A stretch of DNA of 64,000 nucleotides. It comes from Globodera rostochiensis (lineage: Eukaryota; Nematoda; Chromadorea; Rhabditida; Heteroderidae). Positions 1 through 9,662 of this stretch are shown here, piece after piece. The translations under genes and the position numbers were made by a program. Location: assembly GCA_018350325.1 (NCBI GenBank), contig JAEVLN010000007.1:1517109-1581108 (forward strand). The letters run 5' to 3'. Each line of letters begins with the position of its first letter. The stretch's first letter is position 1. The notes beneath the pieces were generated by a model. The model searched no databases, had not been told where the DNA came from, and saw only the letters and a program-made list of their open reading frames with translations.

Positions 1-76
1 CCAACGTGGTTGATGAAAGCATCAGAATAAAGACAACGACCATTTTGGCCAAATAAAAAAAGCATAGGTTGTTCAT
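1..76 (-). CDS. Secreted-family copy A, signal-peptide exon only (window edge)
   Basis: Reading from 76 down to 1 gives M-N-N-L-C-F-F-Y-L-A-K-M-V-V-V-F-I-L-M-L and then S-S-T-T-L. This is a typical hydrophobic signal peptide and is nearly identical to exon 1 of copies B, D, E and F. The rest of the gene lies left of the window. The start is the ATG at 76-74, the same position used in the other copies. The function of the family is unknown; all that is visible is that it is secreted and multicopy. The shared 5' module lies about 40-210 bp upstream of this start. Confidence 0.75.
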   Translation of the reverse strand, partial: MNNLCFFYLAKMVVVFILMLSSTTL

Positions 77-104
77 CAAAGCAAATCTTAAGGTTATCAT
101 GAGC

Positions 105-300
105 AAAAAAATGAATTTCAGCACTTAAATTGGAATATTTTTGTCCTATAAAGATCATTCGGTTCAATTTAGAACGATTGGGAAATATTAAATTTGGCAT
201 TTCCAATCAGTTCTGCTCATTCGGTTCAATGTAGAAAGATTGGTGGCATTTCCAATCAATTCTGTTCATTCGGTTCAATGAAATATTAGCTATAGAATAT
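105..300 (-). promoter_or_regulatory. Shared upstream module of the secreted family (copy A)
   Basis: The stretch carries 'TTAAATTGGAATATTTTTG', then 'GATCATTCGGTTCAATTTAG', then a GGGAAATATTAAATTTGGCA-like block. TTCGGTTCAAT occurs three times here. The same ordered blocks precede copies B (5545-5680), C (17595-17870) and E (30745-30905), lie in reverse orientation before copy F (43440-43620), and occur without a gene near 7620-7780. Conservation in front of several copies suggests promoter or 5' flank, but it could simply be co-duplicated flanking DNA. Confidence 0.45.
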
Positions 301-445
301 TTCACTATTTTTACTTTACTGATTGATTGTTGAAGCTATTTTGAGCTATTTCTATTAGAATCCGACATTCTGATCGAGCTTTTTCCGAATTTCCAAATTC
401 TGAGTTCGCTTTATCCGTTTCTATGTTCTATTTGATTGTAATGAC

Positions 446-1182
446 TAGGGCTGCCAAAAATATGCACAAAAAGTGGCCAAAATATGCACATAAACATGCA
501 AATAAAACAGTGAAATATGCATAAAATATGCATAAAAATCGCAAAATATGCACCAAATATGCATAAAAAGTTGAAAATTTAGGGTGAAAATGTAGTTAAA
601 AAAAATTTATTCTCCATAGATTTTAACAGTTGTTTTTGCAATTGCAAATCAAAAATTTTTCAAGGTTTTCTGTCGTAAAGCTCATCCTGTTATCTGCCAG
701 AATATGTTTGTAAATCGAAAAAGATCTCTCCACTTCGCAGGATTGAATTGACCTGCAAATTGTTTTCGTTGTCTTGTTGTTGTTGTTGTCGCGATGAAAA
801 CGGTTGATTTTCAACCTGTTGTTGACAAGGCTGACAATACACTATTGTTCCGTCAGTCGTGTACGTTGTTTTTCCGTCGATTCTGTTAATCCAGTCGCGC
901 ATCCATGCAGATTTGGATTTAATTTTAGGCATATTGGAAATATTTACTGTCGAATTTCTCAGAAAACCTGAAAAATTTATCAAAAATGGCGAAATATGCA
1001 CGAAATAGGCACAAAAACCCAAAATATGCAAATATGCACAAAAAGTCGGAAATATGCAAAAATATGCAAATAAAAGTCCCGACTTTTGTTCGCAAATTCA
1101 AAAAAGAAGATGTTTTTCCTACTATTTAGACTACGTAGAATCCAGGAAAAAAATATGCATTTGCATATTTTTGGCAGCCCTA
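446..1182 (-). mobile_element. Internally deleted hAT element with transposase remnants
   Basis: The ends are TAGGGCTGCCAAAAATATGC and its inverted partner. They are flanked by the perfect 8-bp duplication GTAATGAC at 438-445 and 1183-1190. On the minus strand the first part encodes a start resembling a hAT N-terminal zinc-finger region (K-S-A-W-M-R-D-W ... T-I-V-Y-C-Q-P-C, around 930-820). A later frame (about 740-623) encodes E-R-S-F-S-I-Y-K-H-I-L-A-D-N-R-M followed by E-N-L-E-K-F-L, a hAT C-terminal dimerisation signature. The catalytic middle is missing, so this is a non-autonomous derivative. Confidence 0.85.
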
Positions 1183-1190
1183 GTAATGAC

Positions 1191-1914
1191 ATTGAATTTG
1201 CTATCCCCTACTCGTGGGATGCAATGGAATAGCAGAGAATGGGAATAAGGGGTAGACACAGGGATCGTTTTGAAACAAAGTCAATTTAATTATCATTTCT
1301 GAGATCCCCGAACCCAACGAAAGGCGTCCCGGCTGTTAATGTCAAATTTATCGCCGAAAGGTGTGGTGGATCGTCTCCCAAACTCCGTGCCGACGAGTTT
1401 CCCAACTACCGAACCGCCCGAAGCCGCGAGCTCCTTTTTCCCCAGAAAACATCCGATCTGCGATTGGACCCAAATCTCGTTATATTATATTAGTTTTTAT
1501 AGATAATTTGGCGTGCGGACCGAATCCAGACAGGGGCAATAACTGACTTCAAACCTAGCCGATTCAGACAAATAAAAACCATTCGAAAGCTCTTGTCAAA
1601 ATGAAGCCATAGTTAAAGTAAAGTTTTGCGATTGGCCAAGTCAAAAAAGTTATGGCCAAAAAACAAAAAGGTTTAAAATATCGATTTTTTAAGTTCTTTA
1701 GCCACTCGCAAAACTTTAGATTATCTATAGCTTCGTCTCGACAAGAGCTTTTGAATGGTTTTTAATTTGTCTGAATCTGATACGTTTGGAAGTCATTCTT
1801 TTTAATAAATTACTCGTTTTGTGATTCTTACGTTGAAATTTTTTTTAAAATTAAGGAAAACCTTTTTTTAAGTAACTCCAAAGCCGTAGAGAATAACGGA
1901 GCATTAGAGGTTCG
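1191..1914. other. Non-coding stretch with an imperfect fold-back
   Basis: No supported gene. About 1548-1640 and 1697-1797 are inverted copies of each other: 'CATTCGAAAGCTCTTGTC' on the left faces 'GACAAGAGCTTTTGAATG' on the right. This gives a fold-back of roughly 250 bp that is probably a small inverted-repeat transposon. 1250-1560 is somewhat GC-richer than its surroundings, but I see no homologous coding potential. Confidence 0.5.
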
Positions 1915-2118
1915 TTAGGCTTAGGCCTAAGCCATCCTGGCTTGGGATTCTTTAGGCTTAGGCCTAAGCCATCCTGGCTTGGGATTCTTTAGGCTTAGGC
2001 CTAAGCCATCCTGGCTTGGGATTCTTTAGGCTTAGGCCTAAGCCATCCTGGCTTGGGATTCTTTAGGCTTAGGCCTAAGCCATCCTGGCTTGGGATTCGT
2101 TAGGCTTAGGCCTAAGCC
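1915..2118. repeat. 37-bp tandem repeat
   Basis: About five and a half copies of a 37-bp unit containing the palindrome TTAGGCTTAGGCCTAAGCC, followed by ATCCTGGCTTGGGATTC. Copies are nearly identical, so the array is recent. A related but shorter AGGCCTAAGCC sequence occurs around 18725-18770. Confidence 0.9.
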
Positions 2119-2237
2119 ACCCGGGTTCGTTAAGCTTATGCTTAAACATTCGTGAAAACATTAATTTTTGATGTAAATAAATATTGAAAAAAACTGTTTA
2201 AATTAAAATAAATGGCGGATTTTGCGAAACGACTCAG

Positions 2238-2378
2238 CACGCACCCAATCCATGGGCAGCTCTTCCATCTGAGCTACCGGGGCGTCTCATTTGCCTTCTT
2301 TCTTTATGGATGATCTTTTGCCCCCGCCATAGGCGTCTTAACCGTCCACTTCCAACCAGCGGAACAGTCACATCCTTA
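2238..2378 (-). repeat. tRNA-derived repeat, truncated copy
   Basis: On the minus strand this carries a box-A-like GGTAGCTCAGATGGAAGAGC and the same companion sequence as the two copies at 5938-6415 ('GGATGATCTTTTGCCCCCGC' on plus). The T-arm/box B half is replaced by unrelated sequence, so it cannot be a tRNA gene. It is best read as a dispersed tRNA-derived SINE-like repeat. Confidence 0.6.
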
Positions 2379-2855
2379 CACTTCTAAATTAAAATTTTCT
2401 TACACCACTAAGCCATTTAATTAAAAGAATAAAAAAGATGTTTACTCGAGAAACTTGAACCTTTTTTTTAAACAAAAATAGAATTACGGCACCCAGTTTA
2501 ACAACTGAGCCACGTGAGCTCAAAGTGAGTTATTAGAAAATTCAAATATAAAACCCAATCAAGTTCAATTTTCTACCCTATTCCAGCATATTAAGCCTAA
2601 AAATCCTAGCCCTGTTTATGATTAATCAATTCGTTCATCACTCAATGATTTTTCAAAAATGCACATGCCTTTAATATTTTATACATAAATAATAAATGCA
2701 ACAATAAAAAGCCCGAAAAATAAAACAGCGATGAAAATTTAAATAAAATAAGGACTCTAAATAACAAACAAAATAAAAGAAATACAAAAAATCATTCGGG
2801 CATAATCACATCTCCGCCAACATTGATTCGTCCATTTTTTGGGCATAAAGTTCCT
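2379..2855. other. 3' flank of copy B, nothing recognised
   Basis: AT-rich sequence with no supported reading frame. 2780-2855 is the 3' flank of copy B and still contains the old C-terminal coding sequence (2820-2855) that its frameshift has put out of frame. Confidence 0.4.
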
Positions 2856-5235
2856 TCACATTTTGAAGCATTTTTCCAAATGTTTTTGCCAAAGTTCGTG
2901 CCTGTTCTTTGAGCTCATGAGCGGCATTTTCAAATAATATTTTTCAATTCCTCCCCAAACGCCCCTAAAGCTTTTCCATATTTCGTCAAATTCAAATTGA
3001 AAATCTTTTAATATAATTTCTTCGGAAGCGATTTCTTTTGTTTCAATTTGCTTAGGCTTCAATTGGTTGCAAGATTCCTCGATTTGTTCCCACAATTCAG
3101 GCCCAATATAATTCATTTTATAGTTTTCAATTCTTGACGATAATTCATTTATTTTTAAAATTTTAGTTTTGATTTTGGATTTTAGCATTTCAACTTTTTT
3201 GCCAAGTTGTTTAATTGTGCAGATTATTGCAACGGTTTTTTGATACTCTTTTTTACCAATGCTTTTGGGATTCTTTTTCAAAAATTCAATTTCTTTTTCC
3301 AATTGTTCAGTATTTATATCTTTTTTTGCTATCTCCAAATTAGCCTCTTCTTCCGGAATTGTCTCTTCCACCAGTGTTTTTATTTGATCAAATAATGACC
3401 CCAAATTAAACTCTTTCCCTATCAATGCATCAATTATGCTAATTGACTGTCGATTTGTGTTCGATGTAAATTGTTTTATTTTATCCAACATTTTCGATGC
3501 ATTCTTTTTCACATATAACTCTTCAGAAAGCTGCCATAAATTAAACCTAAACGTCCAATAAACGCCGAACCAATCAGACAACAAAACTTCAACTCTGTCG
3601 AGGACTTCTTTAAATTGTTTTAATTTTATGTTTCGGGCATTATTTACACTTACCCTTCCGTTGGTTGAACTCGTTGAACTCGATATTTATTGCCAGTTCA
3701 TAGTGCACAATATTCAACAATATAATTTTTGCTTCTTCATTTTCACTAAAAATATTAAGTTAAATTTTAGTTGTTTAAATTTAATCAAATTAAACAGAAA
3801 TTATTATATACAAAAAAGAAAACTTCAATTTTTTGCAGTTTTCCTCAACTTCCTTCTGAACTTTATCACGAATTTCTTTGTCTTCCGAATCCAAGTGCAA
3901 TTCCGGGCAAATCCCTTTATCACTCATCATTTTCATGAGACTTTCCGAAATGTTTTGGAAAAACATTGCATATTCACATTTATAGTTTTTGCCCCCATAT
4001 TTATAAATTTCCAAATTAATGAAAAATGCCGAAAATTTTTGTCTTAACATATTATCGAAAATTTTCGGTATTTTCCCGCTCGGAATTCTTGTATTGTACC
4101 CCATATTGAATGTTTCTCTTAGAAGATTTGATGTCTCGTATATTGAGAATTTTTGATCATTTAATTGCTTCAGAATTTTGTAATTTTCTAAATATTTAAT
4201 TTTTTTTTATTTAATAAGAATCGAAACCTCGAGAGAGTCTTAAAGCTTTTTCTTTGTTGTCTTCACTTTTGTTTAGGCCGTATTTTTCTTTGAATATTGC
4301 GACTCCAAAGATTGGTTTTTGACTATTTTTGGTTTTCATCTTAATTATTTCAATCCAATAATCAAAAATTCTAGAAAAAAGGAAATAATTAAAATGCTCA
4401 AAAAATATAAAAATCTTTTTAAGTAAAATTCTGAAATTACCTTATTTCCGATTCTGGAAGAATGAAGCATTTCGGCACGGCAAGAAATGTTTGAATTTTT
4501 TCTTTCGAATTTTCTTGGTTTTCTTTAAGCCTTCCGTCAATATTTTTTCCGTGTACAAGCGCCTCCAGTCTTGCCGCAAAAGAAAATAATAAATTGAATA
4601 ATTGTTCCTCCGAAAATTTCACAGAATCGACACTTCCCGATGGTATTTGATCAGATCCTGACGGCATTTGATCATATCCCGATTGTATTTGATCAGATCC
4701 CGATTGTATTTGATCAGATCCCAATTGTATTTGATCAGATTTTTTTGGCAGAATTAGTGCATTTAGCAAATCTTCCACCGTTTTATCCGATTTTTCGAAC
4801 AAAAGCTTTTTGATAGTGAATAATTGTGCGCCAGAAAATTTCATTAAAAGTACTTTAAGCAAATTTTGTACATTTTCGCTCAAAATCGTTTGGATGGCCA
4901 TTTTAAAATCAGGCTTTTTGGATTCTGTACACTCAAATTCACCATTTTCATTTTTTCTGACAATTTTATTAGTTGCAAATGAGTGCAATTCTTCCAAAAA
5001 TGAGTTGGTGCCATTCAGGTTAAGTTCTAAAGCTTTTTCAGCGTCATTGAATTCTCCGCCAAAATGTTCTCCAATCGCTGTCATCAAATCGAAGAATTTG
5101 TTGTTTTGCTTAATTAAAATTAAAAGTCATTTAATGTTTTTCATTAATTACCTGGGCTTTCAACGTAGCTGATGAAAGCATCAGAATAAAGACAACGGCC
5201 ATTTTTGCCGAATAAAAAAAGCGCAGGTCAATCAT
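2856..5235 (-). CDS. Secreted-family copy B, six exons, altered C-terminus
   Basis: Proposed exons: 5235-5152, 5108-4441, 4370-4228, 4187-3824, 3745-3654, 3607-2856. Phases agree throughout (0,2,1,2,1), giving about 700 residues. Exon 1 is a signal peptide ending A-T-L-K-A-Q. Exon 2 contains a short repeat of the type S-D-Q-I-Q-S-G (4624-4740) that other copies lack. Intron 4 uses a GT donor because one C is missing compared with copies C-E. Near the end, two bases are missing after the P-L-M codons relative to copy C. The conserved L-A-K-T-F-G-K ending is therefore lost and the product stops at ...C-F-K-M. The protein is probably secreted and its role is unknown. Whether this copy is functional or early in decay cannot be told from sequence. 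Confidence 0.7.
4624..4740 (-). repeat. In-frame short repeat inside exon 2 of copy B
   Basis: A 24-bp unit (TTTGATCAGATCCCGATTGT-type on plus) is repeated about five times and encodes D-Q-I-Q-S-G-S-like units. Copy E has one degenerate relative (D-Q-I-P-S-E-L-D-L-I-P) and copies C and D have other sequence there. Repeat-number change is therefore one way the variable centre of this protein diversifies. Confidence 0.8.
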
Positions 5236-5935
5236 CAAAGGAGGCAAACCTTTAATAGTAAAGTTTTATTTTTTTTAAATCAAATGGCAGAATGCGAATC
5301 CGGGAATTTTTAAAATTTGAATTATTAAAATCGGGTAAATTTTAAATGAAAATGACTTTTATTTCAAGTGGATTAGGTTGTCAATTAACCACTAGCACTG
5401 ATAAAAGACTTATATGATCTATTTGCACATTTCCTAATAGCAGAAATTTAAAATTCTACATTTTTTGTTACATATTGTCATAGAAAAAAAGATTGAGATA
5501 TCTATCTATTTACCTTAAGATTAAATAATCAAATATTTCAGTAATATGAAAAAAATCATTTAATTCAGCCATTAAATTGGAATATATTTGCCTTATAAAG
5601 ATCATTCGTTTCAATTTAGAAAGATTGGGAAATATATTTTGACATATTCTTTTCGGTTCATTTTTTAAATTTTAGCTATGGAGCTATTTCACAAAATCCC
5701 GACGTCCGAGAAAATCCTGAGAAAACATGGGGAACTTTATAAAAAATAAGTATGAAAAAATACTTGCATTAAAAGATGTCTTTTTGAAAAAATAAAATTT
5801 TTTTCAAAGTCGAAAAAAGGTGTTTCTAGGAGTATTCGAAGGCAAATCCGAATCTGACCTCCAAAAAAGTTCTCTAATTAACATTTTTTAAAAAATAATT
5901 GCTATTTTGCATATGAATTAGCAATTCAGTAGATA
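5236..5935. promoter_or_regulatory. 5' flank of copy B including the shared module
   Basis: 5545-5680 holds the shared 'CAGCCATTAAATTGGAATAT' and 'TCATTCGTTTCAATTTAG' blocks. 5370-5403 ('AACCACTAGCACTG' region) matches, inverted, the sequence on both sides of the hAT element before copy F, so it serves as an empty-site paralogue. The remainder is AT-rich and carries no gene that I can see. Confidence 0.4.
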
Positions 5936-5937
5936 AC

Positions 5938-6127
5938 AGTAAAGAATAGGCAAAATGTTAGCCCCGGGTGGGACTCGAACCCACGTCCTCCACCCAATCC
6001 GTGGGCAGCTCTTCCAACTGAGCTACCGGGACGTCCCATTAGCCTGCTTCTTTATGGATGATCTTTTGCCCCCGCCATAGGCGTTTTAACCGTCTCGTCC
6101 AACCAGCGGAATTCTCTCTCATCCTTA
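5938..6127 (-). repeat. tRNA-derived repeat unit, copy 1
   Basis: A 190-bp unit whose minus strand contains a 72-nt tRNA-like fold at 6032-5961. The acceptor arms GTCCCGG/CCGGGGC pair fully, the D-arm is GCTC...GAGC, and the T-arm is GTGGG-TTCGAGT-CCCAC. The anticodon stem barely pairs and position 33 is not U. Box A and box B are intact, so pol III transcription is conceivable. I read this as a SINE-like or tRNA-pseudogene repeat rather than a working tRNA. Confidence 0.65.
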
Positions 6128-6225
6128 CAGCTCCATCCTCAACGGGACCGGTCCCTCGGTCCATCGATCGATCACACATCGATCGCTTCGCTGGCGACGG
6201 TTGGGCAACCATCCGGTGCTACCAG

Positions 6226-6415
6226 TAAAGAATAGGCAAAATGTTAGCCCCGGGTGGGACTCGAACCCACGTCCTCCACCCAATCCGTGGGCAGCTCTTC
6301 CAACTGAGCTACCGGGACGTCCCATTAGCCTGCTTCTTTATGGATGATCTTTTGCCCCCGCCATAGGCGTTTTAACCGTCTCGTCCAACCAGCGGAATTC
6401 TCTCTCATCCTTACA
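6226..6415 (-). repeat. tRNA-derived repeat unit, copy 2
   Basis: Nearly identical direct duplicate of the unit at 5938-6127, starting 288 bp further on. The tRNA-like segment is 6318-6247 on the minus strand and has the same mispaired anticodon arm. The intervening ~98 bp are unrelated. Confidence 0.65.
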
Positions 6416-6513
6416 TAACCTATTCGCAAAAAAAGGCACGATTTAGTCATACTACCGCCGACGAAATATTTAAAAAACATAATAAAAATCCGATATTTCA
6501 CATATAAACATTG

Positions 6514-6725
6514 CAAACGCGCAGCATTCATTTTTTCTTCAACAAATTTTCTAAAATCGATGCGTAGAGCTGTGTTTGTTATTTAATCAATTTGGATGCA
6601 TAAATTGGCTCTAATTTTATTCAGCAAACGCGCAGCATTTTTTTTCTTCAACAAATTTTCTAAAATCGATGCATAGAGCTGTGTTTTTTAAATTAATCAA
6701 TTTGGCTACATAAATTGGCTAACAT
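6514..6725. repeat. Tandem duplication of a ~105-bp unit
   Basis: AACGCGCAGCATT, then TTCTTCAACAAATTTTCTAA, then ATCGATGC(G/A)TAGAGCTGTG occur twice head to tail, followed both times by a TAATCAATTTGG...CATAAATTGGCT tail. No coding signal. Confidence 0.85.
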
Positions 6726-8806
6726 TTGAATAAAATTAGCCATGTAACAGGAACAAAATAAAATAAATCAAGTATGAAAATAGAATCAAAGAAATGCTGT
6801 AAAATGTTCTGTTGTGTCATCCTTTGCCGTTGATTTCTTATTTTCCGCAAATGTACTGCTGACTATGCCCAATTGTTTATCTCGCTCGCGCAGGGACGGG
6901 TCATGATAGATCTCGCTGAAATGAAAATTTATTCTTACCGCCGGGATTTTCTCGGAATAACCGCTATTATGATATGAAGTAAATTTTTAATTAAAACAAT
7001 ATTAAAAATTTTTTTCTTGCTCTTTGATCCCACCGCCATTAAACAAGCCTATTGTAGAAGTCAGGTCGTTTGAACTCACCGCTACAAGCCCAAACTTATA
7101 GGATCGCCTTACACACCAGCCAATGCCTTTAATTTAATATCTTTTGCCGAAAGCTTACACTCAAGGTTAGAGTGGCTTCAGTGGATCTGTGTCGAATTGG
7201 GAAATCTTAAATTTGGCATTCCCTCTAGTCAATCAATTCCAGTAGGGATCGTCTAGTCTGGCCGTCTGAATCTGGGCCATCTGCGTCTTTTAACATCATA
7301 ACTCTTTTGCACAGTGAACAAATTTGACATCTTTATATCATTTAAAAGCTTTAGGTGTTTCGAAGATATAATTCAAGATGAAAGAGTCAATTTGATGCAA
7401 TATTAAAAAGTTACATATAAAAGAAACAATGTGTAAAAATCAGTATTTTTCATGTTGGCAATAACTTTGTTGGCTTTCATTCAACCTTATGCATGCAATT
7501 AGCTTCTTTTTATCACGAGCTTTCGAATGGTTACAAAAGTTTGAGTTTGGATAGTGAAAAGAGATATATGTGCTAAAAGCACCAGACTCAGATGGCCCAG
7601 ACTCGGACAAGCCGCTCCCAATCAGTTCTGTTCATTCGTTTCAATTTAGAAAGAATAATAAATTTGGCATCATTCAATTCTGTTTATTCGGTTCAATTTA
7701 AAAAGATTGGGAAATATTAAATTTGGTTCAATTCTGTTCATACGGTTCAATTTGGAAAATATTAGCTATAGAATATTTCTCTATTTTTAATTTTTGATTG
7801 ATTGTTAAAGCAATTTTGAGCTATGCAATTAGAGACCGACATTCTGGGATCGAGATTTTCCGAATTTCAGAAATTTTGAGTTGTCGCTTATCAGTTTCTA
7901 TGTTCTATTTAATTTAATGACATTGAATTTGTTATTCCCTCGGTTACGCCTATTACGCCAATTACACAGTTTTTGAGCGCCGTCAAGACGTATTACGCTG
8001 ACGCCGTCACTGGCATTTTGCTTTATTTTTTCGTCACTAGTGTAAAAAAAAGGTAGCGGAACAAGCTTTTTTTGTTAAAAAGTCAGACATTAAGTAAAAA
8101 TTATATTTTTGGTAGCATTTCGCTATTGTTTTCCGCATGCCACTCCACTTTTAATTTTTTATAGCTCAGTGGAAATAAATAATGCCCAAATTGGCGCCTG
8201 CTAATTGGTCGTATTATTTTTATCGACAAGGCAAAGCCACAGCAAAATGTAAGAGTGATGCGCTTACACCAAAGAAATGACATTTTCACATAGCACAAAT
8301 GTATTTGGCGGAGATTGAAGAATAAAAGGATTTGCCGGATCGCCTGTCCTTTTTTCCCCTTAAAAATTTCCAACTAGGGAGTAAGTCCGGACTGCGAACC
8401 CTCATCCAGGGGTTGCCCTTGGATGTAGGGGGCCTAGCAGTCCACGGGGACGGTATTAAATCCAATTTCCTTCATTAGTTGCGGAGAGTCGCTAATATTA
8501 TTCCATTATTGTAAGTCATATACCGATTATGTTTTGAATAGCCAACAAAGCTCGGCAAGATTATGTGACTAAAAATAGCTCACCAATTGATTTAACGACA
8601 TCATTAACTTAAAATTTTTATGGTTACTTAATTGGTTCAGAATTGTTTAAATTTGCCTAGTCTCTCGACTCCACGCAGACCCTGGGCTTTCCAATGAGCT
8701 ATAGATGGGCCGGATCAGACAAGTCTGAAGGGTAGAAGTGCTGCTGACAAGAATCAAGAATGGGTAGGTGAGGGAAAAATAAGGGAGACAGACCCCCAGT
8801 CAAGTC
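6726..8806. other. Gene-free repeat-rich stretch
   Basis: No supported gene. 7255-7615 is bounded by inverted GTCTGAATCTGGGCCATCTG-like and CAGATGGCCCAGACTC-like ends and is probably a small inverted-repeat transposon. 7620-7780 holds an orphan copy of the secreted-family upstream module (TCATTCGTTTCAATTTAG and relatives). It is followed at 7800-7930 by the same GATTGATTGTT...CCGACATTCTG flank seen upstream of copy A. This therefore looks like the flank of a lost family copy. Confidence 0.45.
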
Positions 8807-8872
8807 TGTGGTGTAGTGGTTAAGATCGTGCTTTGATGAATGGCTCTGGGATCAATCCGCGATGGTCAAAAT
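8807..8872 (+). repeat. Degenerate tRNA-like sequence
   Basis: TGGTGTAGTGGTTAAGATC resembles a tRNA A-box and D-arm. About 30 bp later GGGATCAATCC is a degenerate B-box. The arms do not close into a convincing cloverleaf. Probably a tRNA relic or the head of a SINE. Confidence 0.4.
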
Positions 8873-9016
8873 TAGTTTTTAATGAATTAATAATATTAAA
8901 TAAAAATTTTTTAAAATTTGTTTTAATTTTTTTTTAATATTAGTTTTTTTTCCAAAACAAAATATTAAAAAAATGTGTTTAATTCAATTTATATTTTAAA
9001 AAATTTAAACAAAATT

Positions 9017-9560
9017 CTAAGAAATGAAAGAAAGGAAGTGAGGGGAGGGGGAGGGAAGGAAGAATGAATCGAAGGGAGGAAAGGAATAGATGAACGGAGG
9101 GGAGGAAAAGAAAGAGAGGAACGGAGGGGAAGAAAGAAAGGGATGAATAGACGGGAAGAAAGGAGGAGAGGAAAAGTGCGGAAGAGGGGAGGAAGAGCTG
9201 AACGGAAGGGAAAAAAGGAAGATAGAAAGGAGGTGAGGTGGAGAAAAGGAAGAGCGGAAAATAAGAGAGGAAAGGAAGAGAGGAACGGAAGTCAGGAACG
9301 GAAGAGAGGAAGGGAAGGGGGACGTAAGAAGGAAAGTAAGCGAAAAAGGGAGGGGGGGTGGAGGAATGGAAGAGATGAACGGAAGGGAAGAAAGGAAGAT
9401 AGAAAGGAGGTGAGGTCGAGGAAAGGAAGAGCGGAAAATAAGAGAGGAAAGGAAGAGAGGAAGGGAGGGGGGTCGTGTGAAGGAAAGTAAGCGAAAAAGG
9501 GAGGGGAGGTGGAGGAATAAAAGAGATGAACGGAAGAGAAGAAAGGAAGATAGGGAAAAT
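9017..9560 (+). repeat. Polypurine minisatellite (GGAAAGGAAGAG type)
   Basis: For about 520 bp the plus strand is almost pure A/G, built from imperfect GAAAGGAAGAGAGGAACGGA-like units. Two blocks of ~130 bp (about 9185-9330 and 9370-9515) are near repeats of each other. The long open frames on both strands are low-complexity artefacts. Mirror-symmetric polypurine tracts of this kind can form triplex DNA. The array is followed by a GCGCGAAGCGCGCC hairpin motif (see findings). Confidence 0.9.
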
Positions 9561-9662
9561 GTCAAAAAGCCACCAAAGAGAAAAATATCGCGCGAAGCGC
9601 GCCTAGACTCAGTGTTAAAATCGCCTTGGCGATTTCAGTACTAAAAAAGAATTTCCTAATTA

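Noticed and set aside
4437..5172. Plus-strand open frames opposite the family exons (for example 4810-5172, 3207-3395)
   Set aside because: Shadows of minus-strand exons whose phases and splice sites are consistent across paralogues.
5961..6032. A functional tRNA gene
   Set aside because: The anticodon stem has three of five mismatches and position 33 is not T. The unit is duplicated with non-tRNA flanks.
9017..9565. Long open frames on both strands (115 and 182 codons)
   Set aside because: Low-complexity products of a polypurine/polypyrimidine array with no start context or homology.
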